A stretch of DNA of 64,000 nt from UM-FILTER-33-9 sp964530235 (lineage in GTDB: Bacteria > Patescibacteriota > Microgenomatia > UBA1406 > GWC2-37-13): the NCBI GenBank assembly GCA_964530235.1, contig CAZGYB010000005.1:1-64000 (forward strand). The letters are read 5' to 3'. Positions 15,891 to 23,433 of this stretch are shown in pieces (the stretch's first letter is position 1; the number at the start of each line of letters is the position of its first letter). The notes below the pieces were generated by a model that saw only the letters and a list, made by a program, of their open reading frames with translations, was not told the origin of the DNA and ran no database searches. A program made the translations under genes and the position numbers.

Positions 15891-16433
15891 TTACTTCTGT
15901 CGGGTTAATAGTTCATTGAGTTTTCTTACTGTGTTTAAATTTCGCGCTGTCATATTTTTATAGATTTTTGTGCCGATAAATTTATGCAAGCTACTTTTGC
16001 TGTAATTTTTTCTTTTGATATTCCATACTATCGCTCCGGGAAAATACTGCAAGGTGTCAACTTGAGCATTTGACTTGATTTGTTTTACTGATTCCTCGGT
16101 ATTGAATTCTTTCCATAAAAACAATATATCTGTTTTTTGGTCATGATTGTTTTCCCATCCGCGAGGTATTTGTTTACAGAGCTGATGAATATTTTTAGCA
16201 TTTCTTAAAACAACTCGTAGATATAAACCAAATACTTCTGTCAATTTTTCTTCTATCTTCTGAACGAGTTTGTCCACATCAAGTATCTCCGTTTCAAATA
16301 TCACATTGCCTGAGTTAATATATGTTGATACATTTACAAACCCAAGAGATTCAAAAACGCTTTTTAGTCGACTCATTTCAACTCTGTTTTTTCCTCCGAC
16401 ATTTATTCCGCGGAGAAATGCAACGTATTTCAT
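15891..16433 (-). CDS. DUF1697 family protein
   Basis: 180 residues matching DUF1697. The hallmark opening YVAFLRGINVGGKNRVEM and the STYINSGNVIFET motif (about 36-48) are present, and the C-terminal NLNTVRKLNELL helix fits too. Length is typical. The family has no established biochemical role. It is followed 5 bp upstream on the same strand by the DUF1801 gene, so the two may be one unit. Confidence 0.9.
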   Translation of the reverse strand: MKYVAFLRGINVGGKNRVEMSRLKSVFESLGFVNVSTYINSGNVIFETEILDVDKLVQKIEEKLTEVFGLYLRVVLRNAKNIHQLCKQIPRGWENNHDQKTDILFLWKEFNTEESVKQIKSNAQVDTLQYFPGAIVWNIKRKNYSKSSLHKFIGTKIYKNMTARNLNTVRKLNELLTRQK

Positions 16434-16438
16434 AGTAA

Positions 16439-16786
16439 TTATTTATTATTATTTCCATCAACCCTAAATAAAACAATTTTTGCTATTAAATCATAAGGGA
16501 TTGGTTGATTTATAGGAAATTGAACAGAACCTTTTGCCCATTTGTATTTCATTATTTCCTTTTTGAATTTTTCAATACCTGATGGTGTGGGATAAAATCC
16601 GATATGGTTTTTGTAACCGGCAAAATGGACTCGATGTCTGCCGTTCAGGTCAAATGTCGGTATGCCGTAACTCATTGTTTCAACAGCATCAGGTGCAGTA
16701 TCGTGAATAGTTTTTCTGACGCTGTTTAGGATTTTTTGTATTTTGCTGGGAAAGCGTGCTATATACTGATTTATGTCTTTTTTCAT
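16439..16786 (-). CDS. DUF1801/YdhG-like protein
   Basis: 115 residues from the ATG at 16786. A frame start at 16882 is rejected, because TATAAT ends 7 nt before 16786 and GAGAGG lies just ahead of it. APDAVETMSYGIPTFDLNGR and HIGFYPTPSGIEKF are the core motifs of the family, which includes B. subtilis YdhG (Fra-like). Members have been linked to iron chaperoning and other small-molecule binding, but the role here is not known. Confidence 0.88.
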   Translation of the reverse strand: MKKDINQYIARFPSKIQKILNSVRKTIHDTAPDAVETMSYGIPTFDLNGRHRVHFAGYKNHIGFYPTPSGIEKFKKEIMKYKWAKGSVQFPINQPIPYDLIAKIVLFRVDGNNNK

Positions 16787-16893
16787 CCTCTCAATTATAG
16801 ACGAATTCACCAGGATCCGGAAGACTGATTCTGCGCACTCCAGTGAAAAATCGTTTGGTCTCTTGCGGAAAGTGTGGGACAATGTTGGAATTT

Positions 16894-17418
16894 TTATGAG
16901 ACTAAATCCTCAATTCTCCCATCTTCATATACTACAAATCCCATAAGGGGCTGAAACGTTTTTTCAGCTTTATCAAGAGATTTATTCTTCAATAATCTTT
17001 CAGCGGCAATCATTACTCCATCATGAGATATTATTAAAGCTTTTCCGTCTTCGGGAAGCTTTTTAAGTGTTTCTTGAATAAGGTCCACCAAACTTTTTCC
17101 TTTAATTTTGATCATTACTCGGTATTCTGGATTATCAAGAATGACGCCGGCAATACCGTATTGATGATTTTGCCCAAGTTCATGAAGTTTTTTTTCTTGT
17201 GCAGGAGTAAAAGGGGGGGTTCCCGCTCTTTTATCCATAATTGGTTTTAAACCTGTAATTAAAATTGCCGTTTCAATTGCTCGTGGTTTATCTGAAGAAA
17301 GAATCAAATCATACTTTCCTAATTTAGTTTTAAACTCTTTTGCTAATTTTTTTCCTTCTTCTGTAAGATTCCCTGTTGAATGTTTAGGAGCATGTCGTCG
17401 AATATGAACTTGTTTCAT
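16894..17418 (-). CDS. histidine phosphatase superfamily protein
   Basis: 174 residues. The catalytic motif is HIRRHAPKHS near the N-terminus (an RHG variant, RHA), followed by SSDKPRAIETA with the second phosphate-binding Arg, and the acid/base segment LIISHDGVM (about 130-138). It belongs to the phosphoglycerate-mutase-like branch, and its short length resembles SixA or CobC-type phosphatases. The substrate is unknown. A TATAAT ends 8 nt before the ATG. It is the last gene before the putative mobile element. Confidence 0.85.
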   Translation of the reverse strand: MKQVHIRRHAPKHSTGNLTEEGKKLAKEFKTKLGKYDLILSSDKPRAIETAILITGLKPIMDKRAGTPPFTPAQEKKLHELGQNHQYGIAGVILDNPEYRVMIKIKGKSLVDLIQETLKKLPEDGKALIISHDGVMIAAERLLKNKSLDKAEKTFQPLMGFVVYEDGRIEDLVS

Positions 17419-17479
17419 ACGGAAAAATTATATCATACACCTCCTGTTTTGTTAGATCTTAGGCTATTTTGCGGAGCAC

Positions 17480-17492
17480 TCGGGTCTGGAAC
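17480..17492 (+). repeat. left copy of a 13-bp direct repeat (candidate attL)
   Basis: TCGGGTCTGGAAC, identical to 23042-23054 in the same orientation. The two copies flank the serine recombinase and its cargo. Attachment-site function is inferred. Confidence 0.45.
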
Positions 17493-17700
17493 AACTTAGT
17501 CCTTATAGCTCCAGCCTTGCTCTGTGGTACATTGTACCAAAAAATGAGACATTCTATCCTTATAACTCGAGGCTAAATGGGACATTTGGGACAGTATAAA
17601 AAAGAGGTGTCTCAGTTTCTTCATGATATAGAATGATATATTCAGCAGTTACTCACTTCACTTGCTAAGTCTGAGTCAAAATGATAGCATTCTCTTGGCA

Positions 17701-17790
17701 GGGGTACCCCCCACCTAAAATTTCGCAGAAACGGTGCTTCAAAGACTCTCTGAGTCAAGTTCCCGCCGTAAATCGGCGAGAAAGGAGGTG
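17701..17790 (+). promoter_or_regulatory. hairpin-rich leader and strong ribosome binding site
   Basis: Three short stems stand in a row: GGGGTACCCC (17701-17710), GACTC-TCT-GAGTC (17744-17756) and CGCCG-TAAAT-CGGCG (17764-17778). The last is 2 nt from the Shine-Dalgarno AAAGGAGGTG (17781-17790). A structured leader of this kind could control translation. I cannot match it to a known riboswitch. Confidence 0.4.
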
Positions 17791-17798
17791 AATAGAAA

Positions 17799-17969
17799 AT
17801 GCCTAAAGTTATTGCGCGAACAGGTACAACGGTACCTGTTTCTGGACAATACCGACCGTCTGGCGGAAGAACCGAGTACACTCTATCAAGAGGAGAAAAG
17901 ACTCCTCCAAACAGACACGGTGTTAGACAGATTTTTGTGTTAGTTGATCAGACAAAGCACAAAAAGTAA
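17799..17969 (+). CDS. small YjzC-like protein
   Basis: 56 residues, basic. RTGTTVPVSGQYRPSGG near the N-terminus, a TLSRGEKTPPN segment and a C-terminal FVLVDQTKHKK recall the YjzC family of small proteins, in which a TG..aP.SG.Y start and a kGe..PP segment recur; function unknown. The start is fixed by the Shine-Dalgarno AAAGGAGGTG 8 nt upstream, the strongest in the window besides hsp20. A terminator follows directly, so it is a single-gene transcript inside the putative element. Confidence 0.75.
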   Translation: MPKVIARTGTTVPVSGQYRPSGGRTEYTLSRGEKTPPNRHGVRQIFVLVDQTKHKK

Positions 17970-17975
17970 CATCGG

Positions 17976-17994
17976 GCAGGGGTAATACCCCTGC
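17976..17994 (+). terminator. terminator hairpin after the YjzC-like gene
   Basis: GCAGGGG-TAATA-CCCCTGC, a 7-bp GC-rich stem 6 nt after the stop codon. The following tract (TATATTATTTA) is T-rich but interrupted, so termination may be partial. Confidence 0.65.
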
Positions 17995-18034
17995 TATATT
18001 ATTTATAGTAATTTTGAACTTAAAAAGCAAACCC

Positions 18035-18865
18035 TTACTGAATAAGTGCCTTGTCCATTATTAATTTCTTAAAATCAGATTTATTATAAACTTTAAATTC
18101 TTTACTAAAAACTTTCAACAATCCCACATACCAAGCATGAGTTACAAGGGCAATACGTTCTATATCTTCAGGTTTTCCATCAACATTAAAATGCAATGCT
18201 CCGCTGCTATCGCTGATTACGAATCTGTCTATTCCTGATATGCTCAGATGTGCAATTTGAGAAAAATACTTATAGAACAATATGTAGTTTTTTTCCATGC
18301 TTCTGTGCTCTTTTAGCTTATTAATGCTCTTTAGGTAGTTGTCAAAAATAACTGCCCTACTCCTAATGTCAGGAATTTTTTTGGGTATTGCAAACTTATA
18401 CTTTCTTGACATTTTCTTTAATTCCTTCTCTTTAGACTTGATAAAAACGTCCCAATCGAAATACTGAAGTATTTTGTCACCAAAGGCCATGTTCCACTGC
18501 GGATGACTCTTCCAGAATGTCTTATGTTTTTGAGCAAAATCTAATCTGTCTTGAATTGAATCAACAACAAATATAAAAGCGTTTCTTTGATTTTTTCCTG
18601 CCAAAATAAAACTCAGATTTATATAAAGTTCAATTAGTGATCTCATTAAAACTTCGGCTGCTTTATCGTAGATTGGCCTTGTTTCAATAAGTCTTAATAT
18701 GGCCTCAGAAAAACTATGAATTGCACCCATATGAAGATACAGCAGTTGTTTTTTTAATCTCATTTTATCCATACGGAGTTGAACTTTGGACATTACTGAA
18801 AACCCAAACACAAGGGATTCTTTATACTTGATAAGTATTTTTTTCTGTTTTTCGGAAAAATCCAT
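18035..18865 (-). CDS. DUF5677-like protein
   Basis: 276 residues, almost entirely helical and without membrane segments. VLMRSLIELYINLSFIL (about 72-88) and FYKYFSQIAHLSISGIDRF (about 197-215) resemble the two conserved helices of DUF5677-type proteins, where an Arg/Glu pair and a Ser-x-x-x-His motif recur. The biochemical role is unknown. Its ATG overlaps the TAA of the Mrr-like gene (TAATG), which implies translational coupling and a joint function with a membrane-bound nuclease. Confidence 0.6.
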   Translation of the reverse strand: MDFSEKQKKILIKYKESLVFGFSVMSKVQLRMDKMRLKKQLLYLHMGAIHSFSEAILRLIETRPIYDKAAEVLMRSLIELYINLSFILAGKNQRNAFIFVVDSIQDRLDFAQKHKTFWKSHPQWNMAFGDKILQYFDWDVFIKSKEKELKKMSRKYKFAIPKKIPDIRSRAVIFDNYLKSINKLKEHRSMEKNYILFYKYFSQIAHLSISGIDRFVISDSSGALHFNVDGKPEDIERIALVTHAWYVGLLKVFSKEFKVYNKSDFKKLIMDKALIQ

Positions 18866-19371
18866 TATTTTTTTGTTGAAAGAATAATCTTTGCAAGATA
18901 ATTTCTATCCCACAACTCTACACTGTTTGACTGGGCAAGGTTTCGTGCTTGTTTAGTGAAGAAATTACTTGTTACTACGAGCGCTTTTGTGCAGTTATAT
19001 ACATGAAGTGATCCGTATACTTCTTGCACAGATTTAATTCCAACTGCATTGTGCCACCGCTTTGCCTGTATAGCCGTCTTTACACCTTCCTTTTCTATTA
19101 TGAGATCTGTTCCATAGTCTCCCTTATGAGATCCTACAATTTGAGCTGAATATCCTAGTTTTTCAAATAGGATTGCTAGGTATCGTTCAAAATCATCTCC
19201 TGTCATTTTGTCTATTTCAAACATCCCGGCTTTACTAAGTTGATTGTGTTTATAAACCATTACTGCAATTTTCGCTACAACCAATAGAAGAAGGAGGAAA
19301 TAAAATGGCCACATCATCTGTGCTGATTGAAATAGAGTTTTTAGTATTATTTCACTTAAGTTTAAGTTCAT
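18865..19371 (-). CDS. membrane-anchored Mrr-type restriction endonuclease
   Basis: 168 residues. One membrane helix (about 20-40) is followed by an Mrr catalytic domain of the PD-(D/E)XK fold. MTGDDFERYLAILFEKLGY opens the domain, GDYGTDLIIE supplies Asp89, and the QxK pair is Gln102 and Lys104 in AIQAKRW. The ending NSVELWDRNYLAKII is also typical. Mrr enzymes cut modified or foreign DNA. A membrane anchor would place the nuclease where DNA enters the cell. It is coupled to the DUF5677-like gene downstream. Confidence 0.85.
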   Translation of the reverse strand: MNLNLSEIILKTLFQSAQMMWPFYFLLLLLVVAKIAVMVYKHNQLSKAGMFEIDKMTGDDFERYLAILFEKLGYSAQIVGSHKGDYGTDLIIEKEGVKTAIQAKRWHNAVGIKSVQEVYGSLHVYNCTKALVVTSNFFTKQARNLAQSNSVELWDRNYLAKIILSTKK

Positions 19372-19486
19372 TTAGCTATTATTTTATCTTTTTTTGATAG
19401 CCTATTGTGCTGAATGTGCATTAATACTATCTGCAGCCATTGGGATGCCGCTCCCTCAACCAACTTATTTGCTTTTTGTTTGTTTT

Positions 19487-21253
19487 TCATCGTCCATTTA
19501 GTTCGTTGGTTAAAGTAGCAGATTCATCACTCATCCTTAATACGGCCTTCCATAGATTAATATCGTCGCCTGACGCTCTTTGTCCCCCCGAAAGTTTATT
19601 GATCAGATGGTTACAAAATTCAATTTGTCTATTAAATGAATCAATTAATCTATCCAATTTTTCGGTGTTTACATGGCCTCTCGCCTGTTCCCAAGATGAT
19701 TTTACTCTGTAGACATCATTCAAATATGACTTTATATTTTCAATATCTAAGGTAAAGTTTTGTGAAGGATTATTGGGAGCATTTCTGTTTGATTGATATG
19801 TTGCTTGATTTGGGATACCTTTTGCAATATCACCGTTTTTAATAAGTTCGTCAATTAGTGTGTGAATGTAATTCGATGATAAAGCAAAACTCATCCCTTC
19901 AATAACTCGTGGTGCTTGCTCTTGTGTCCAATCTGCTCTAGCCGTATTAATACCAACAACGCCACACTCATTAACTAAAGGCCCTCCTGAATTTCCGGGA
20001 TTAATCGAGGCATCTGTCTGAATATCCTCAGTTCCATCTTCATACTTATTAGTTCTTGAGTAAATTCCTTTTGTTACTGTAGAGTCGCCTGTTGGATTAT
20101 TTGGCCAACCAAAAGTATATAGCTCCTCTGCAATGCTTAATTGCTTAGAATCAAACCAATTGCATGTGTTTGTAAGCGAACTATCTGGAAGTTTTAGTAC
20201 AGCTAAATCAAGGTTTGGTGAGTAATTCCACACTTTGATATCTTTTTCACCATTTATATAGACTGATAGCTTTCCAGCGCCTTCAATAACATGTTTGTTT
20301 GTTATTAAATACCCAGGGTTAATTATAAATCCTGTACCATGTCCGCCATCATCACGAAGTATTCTTAACACACACCCTTTGACTTGTTGTAAGGTGGTAT
20401 CCTTGTTGCACGAACTACGTGTTATTAGAAAATTACTAGAACCACTGTTTACATTAAAATTTAATAACGTTTTATTAGGAGTAGAGTTAATAAAAATCAC
20501 TATTCCAGTTCCTGCTACCCAAAAAAATATAAGCATTCCTGCTAGACTTCTGTAAAGCTTTTTACGAAAACAAAAGAACGAAATAGTTATTGTTAGAAAG
20601 CCAAACATAATAACTATCCTCCACATATTTATTCCACCAATTTTTGCTTTTTCAGCAAAAGACAAACCCTCAGCAACCTGCATAAATGGAATGGAAATAA
20701 ATCCAAATAAAATACTTATAAGTACCGCCAAAACTCCTGAAATTACAAAATCTCCAACCCAATACGAAATCGTGTGTCGCTCTTTGCTTTGGAAATTTTT
20801 CTTAATTATTTTTTGAGGATATGTTGAAAGATATAGTATGAAAAATACCAATGAAATAAAAGCGAAAAAAGCCAACATAACGAGTCTCGGAAACTGCATG
20901 GTATCGCTTGTAAAAAAGGGAATATTGGAAAAAATTAGAGCAAATATAGTGACAATAAACATGATAAAGAATAGGACCAAATAAGTTTTTTTAGGAGCGG
21001 CACCTTTGTCTTGAGGTACTTCATTTGCTTTTTTTGGAGATAATGATGCAATCCCAAATAAAAAAACAATAATACCGATAAGGATATTTCCCAAATACAT
21101 AGGGCCAAATATCGATACCATTAAGGGATTTTGCTGGAAAAACGAAGTAAATTTGTTGAAAAGAATAGTAAGTATGACGAAATAAATTACATTGAATAAC
21201 CAAATTAAAAAATATACTTTGGAAGGGATTGTCTTATTAAAGAAGCTAAACAT
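19487..21253 (-). CDS. polytopic membrane trypsin-like serine protease
   Basis: 588 residues. About seven membrane helices occupy residues 10-256, followed by a trypsin-like domain (about 285-470). The triad is complete: His321 in ITNKHVIEG, Asp349 in NLDLAVLKL and Ser422 in NPGNSGGPLV. Fold and GTGF/NSGG context resemble HtrA/DegP-type peptidases, but no PDZ domain is visible. The C-terminal 100 residues are helical and of unknown role. A TATAAT ends 6 nt before the ATG. It could act in envelope quality control or as a protease effector of the cassette. Confidence 0.85.
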   Translation of the reverse strand: MFSFFNKTIPSKVYFLIWLFNVIYFVILTILFNKFTSFFQQNPLMVSIFGPMYLGNILIGIIVFLFGIASLSPKKANEVPQDKGAAPKKTYLVLFFIMFIVTIFALIFSNIPFFTSDTMQFPRLVMLAFFAFISLVFFILYLSTYPQKIIKKNFQSKERHTISYWVGDFVISGVLAVLISILFGFISIPFMQVAEGLSFAEKAKIGGINMWRIVIMFGFLTITISFFCFRKKLYRSLAGMLIFFWVAGTGIVIFINSTPNKTLLNFNVNSGSSNFLITRSSCNKDTTLQQVKGCVLRILRDDGGHGTGFIINPGYLITNKHVIEGAGKLSVYINGEKDIKVWNYSPNLDLAVLKLPDSSLTNTCNWFDSKQLSIAEELYTFGWPNNPTGDSTVTKGIYSRTNKYEDGTEDIQTDASINPGNSGGPLVNECGVVGINTARADWTQEQAPRVIEGMSFALSSNYIHTLIDELIKNGDIAKGIPNQATYQSNRNAPNNPSQNFTLDIENIKSYLNDVYRVKSSWEQARGHVNTEKLDRLIDSFNRQIEFCNHLINKLSGGQRASGDDINLWKAVLRMSDESATLTNELNGR

Positions 21254-21334
21254 GTATTAATTATACTATTACCAAAAAATTATTGATATTTTACACTTGC
21301 ATTAACAAAATGTATTTGTCATCCATTAGGTTGT

Positions 21335-22648
21335 ATGGATAACCTAAAATATTGCCTCTATGCAAGAAAAAGTAGCGAATCTGATGAGCGACAAGCAATG
21401 AGTATTGACGGGCAGCTTAGCGAAATGAAGGCAATGGCGAAGAAGGAAAAGCTCTTTGTAACAGAGATTATTTCGGAAAGCCATTCAGCAAAACAATCAG
21501 GACAACGGCCTGAGTTTAACAGGCTTCTGCAAGGACTTTCTGAGGGAAAATTCAATTCAATACTCACGTGGGCGCCGGACAGATTATCACGTAATGCAGG
21601 AGATCTTGGTCGTATTGTCGACCTTATGGATCAAGGTAAGCTAATCAAAATTCAAACTTACTCACAATCGTTCTCCAATAATCCGAATGAAAAATTCCTA
21701 CTTATGATTTTATGTAGTCAAGCAAAACTAGAGAACGATAACAGAGGTATCAATGTAAAACGGGGTTTAAAGAATAAGTGTGAGATTGGTATTCGTCCTG
21801 GTATGGCGCCAGTTGGCTACTTAAACGTCCTAAAACTGAATAGAATATCAACAGTCGCAATTGATCCTGAGCGAGGACCAGTAATAAGAGAGATGTTTCA
21901 TAAAGTGGCAAATGAAGGATATTCGGGACGAATGATACGAAAGTGGTTACGAAGCATTGACTTTAAAACAAGAAATAACTGTGATATGGCATTGGGTAGA
22001 ATATTCAAAACCCTTCATAATCCCTTCTACTATGGATCATTCCAGTACGGAGGTAAACTTTATAAAGGAAATTATGAACCACTCATTACAAAACAGATAT
22101 TTGATAAAGTCCAGCTTCAAATGGAAACGGTCCCACGTCAATGGAACAAGCAGTTATTTCCTTTTAAAAAGATCTGCAAGTGTGGAGGATGTGGTGGAAG
22201 TGTAACGGCAGAGATAAAACACAAGAAATTAGTAAGTGGAAAATTTAATGCCCATATTTACTACCACTGCAATAGAATCAAAAACTACGATTGTAACGAG
22301 CCATATATTACCGAGCAAGAGTTAATACATCAGCTTGTCGCGCTCCTTCCCCAAATAAAACTAAATATTCCGTTTCTTATGCATGAGTGTAAAAACGATA
22401 TTAAAAGACTCCAAAATCTTAAAAGTGCAGTTCTTCGAGAGAAGTCCCCACGGCTTACCGTAACTCCCTATAGCGCCCCACATAATATTGTGGAACAAAA
22501 AGAGTATGACGATGATGAAATACAAATAGTGAGAGACTATTTACTGCATGTGTTCAAATTTGGAACACCGGAAGAGAGAATACAAATACTTGGAGGAATT
22601 GAATCAAAATTTATTCTTACACAGCGGAAACTTGTCTTAAAGGACTAG
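21335..22648 (+). CDS. large serine recombinase (resolvase/integrase)
   Basis: 437 residues. The N-terminal resolvase domain (1-150) has the catalytic Ser13 in YARKSSES, the conserved Arg cluster in WAPDRLSRNAGD, and an E-helix segment. A recombinase domain follows (about 155-260), then a zinc ribbon with CKCGGCGG and later Cys residues in YYHC and YDC. The coiled-coil tail is short. Such enzymes integrate and excise elements by 2-bp staggered cuts and serine-DNA links. It is probably the integrase of the 17.5-23.1 kb block. Its last 32 bp overlap the convergent DUF559 gene. Confidence 0.93.
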   Translation: MDNLKYCLYARKSSESDERQAMSIDGQLSEMKAMAKKEKLFVTEIISESHSAKQSGQRPEFNRLLQGLSEGKFNSILTWAPDRLSRNAGDLGRIVDLMDQGKLIKIQTYSQSFSNNPNEKFLLMILCSQAKLENDNRGINVKRGLKNKCEIGIRPGMAPVGYLNVLKLNRISTVAIDPERGPVIREMFHKVANEGYSGRMIRKWLRSIDFKTRNNCDMALGRIFKTLHNPFYYGSFQYGGKLYKGNYEPLITKQIFDKVQLQMETVPRQWNKQLFPFKKICKCGGCGGSVTAEIKHKKLVSGKFNAHIYYHCNRIKNYDCNEPYITEQELIHQLVALLPQIKLNIPFLMHECKNDIKRLQNLKSAVLREKSPRLTVTPYSAPHNIVEQKEYDDDEIQIVRDYLLHVFKFGTPEERIQILGGIESKFILTQRKLVLKD

Positions 22649-22994
22649 GCACCTTTTTCATTTCACTAAGAAGAAGTGCACGTACACCAACTATTGCTTG
22701 TACTACTTTGGGGAATAATTCATTACTCTCAACAAAACCGTTGGGTATATGCAGAGTATGAATTCCTTCAAGTTCATCATGATATTCGCGATGAAAATCT
22801 CTAAGTATTTGTTCCGGTTCAGTAAGATGATGACTTCCATCAACTTCTATAACAAGCTTTGCATCAGGAATGAATATGTCAACTGTTTTTCCTTTATGCT
22901 CGTATTGTTGTTGTAGTACTATTCCTTCTAATTTTAAGGCTTCCGCAAGTTTATTCTCTTTTTGGGTTGGTACATGATTCGGTTGATCGACCAT
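22617..22994 (-). CDS. DUF559 endonuclease-like protein
   Basis: 125 residues of the DUF559 (Vsr-like, PD-(D/E)XK) family. KTVDIFIPDAKLVIEVDGSH (about 36-55) carries the catalytic Asp39 and the E-x-D residues 50 and 52. The usual His residues follow, and the LRIPN-type strand appears as LHIPNGFV. It probably nicks or cuts DNA. TATAAT ends 6 nt before the ATG. Its 3' end overlaps the recombinase gene in antisense. Confidence 0.85.
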   Translation of the reverse strand: MVDQPNHVPTQKENKLAEALKLEGIVLQQQYEHKGKTVDIFIPDAKLVIEVDGSHHLTEPEQILRDFHREYHDELEGIHTLHIPNGFVESNELFPKVVQAIVGVRALLLSEMKKVPSPLRQVSAV

Positions 22995-23041
22995 ACACTC
23001 ATTATAGGGAAATTCAAAAGGTTATTGACCATAATCGAGTT

Positions 23042-23054
23042 TCGGGTCTGGAAC
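23042..23054 (+). repeat. right copy of the 13-bp direct repeat (candidate attR)
   Basis: TCGGGTCTGGAAC, identical to 17480-17492. It lies 47 bp beyond the DUF559 start. The remaining gap to the tRNA-Ser holds no gene that I can support. Confidence 0.45.
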
Positions 23055-23259
23055 GAAGCATAAAAAAGGCAAAACACTGTCAGAACAAGCTAAAAAACTC
23101 AAAAAGCTTAGAACCTTGAGCAAATACTTCGAGGCGATTTTAGGGGTTTTTACACTCTCCAGGATATGTTTTAGGTCTTGCAGAATTTTACGATTTTCTA
23201 GAAGGACAGAGCAACCCAACGAGCCATAGTACCTGAGTCTTGTGATACTTTTACCATTT

Positions 23260-23349
23260 TGGCGGAGAAGGAGGGATTCGAACCCTCGATAGACTTTCGT
23301 CTATATACGCTTTCCAGGCGTACGCACTCGTCCACTATGCGACTCCTCC
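23260..23349 (-). tRNA. tRNA-Ser(GGA)
   Basis: The minus strand folds as a 90-nt class II tRNA. The acceptor pairs GGAGGAG with CTTCTCC, the anticodon loop contains GGA, a long variable arm is present, and the T-arm reads GGTTCGAATCC. The 3' CCA is encoded. Confidence 0.95.
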
Positions 23350-23361
23350 CGTGACTTTCAA

Positions 23362-23378
23362 TTAACCTTGGGGGTTAA
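23362..23378. repeat. REP-like palindrome left of RAYT 1
   Basis: TTAACCTTGGGGGTTAA, an imperfect palindrome 56 bp before the RAYT start. It is nearly the reverse complement of 24101-24117, so the pair brackets the gene in inverted orientation. Confidence 0.65.
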
Positions 23379-23433
23379 ACATGCCTGAACCTTTGGTATT
23401 TTTTAAATTCACTGCTTTATGTATACTTAATAT

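Larger units (their letters stand above)
17419..17798. other. gene-free stretch at the left end of the putative element
   Basis: No supported coding sequence in 380 bp. It holds the 13-bp direct repeat at 17480-17492, an imperfect 19-bp direct repeat (17500-17518 and 17557-17575, 15 of 19 identical), a palindrome GGTACATTGTACC (17526-17538) between those copies, and the hairpin-rich leader of the YjzC-like gene. Confidence 0.6.
17480..23054. mobile_element. putative integrated element with serine recombinase and nuclease cargo
   Basis: A 5.6-kb block bounded by identical 13-bp direct repeats. It carries a large serine recombinase near the right end, two PD-(D/E)XK-type nucleases (Mrr-like and DUF559), a DUF5677-like protein, a membrane trypsin-like protease and a small YjzC-like gene. 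Flanking genes are ordinary chromosomal ones, and a tRNA-Ser lies 205 bp beyond the right repeat. The boundaries rest on the repeat only and could be wrong by some hundreds of bases. Confidence 0.5.

Noticed and set aside
17642..17881. Minus-strand frame of 79 codons over the YjzC-like gene
   Set aside because: It is antisense to the leader and to a gene with a strong ribosome binding site; no ribosome site or protein-like features of its own.
23055..23259. Possible small gene between the DUF559 gene and tRNA-Ser
   Set aside because: The 65-codon minus-strand frame there has no ribosome site, no close -10 and no protein-like pattern.
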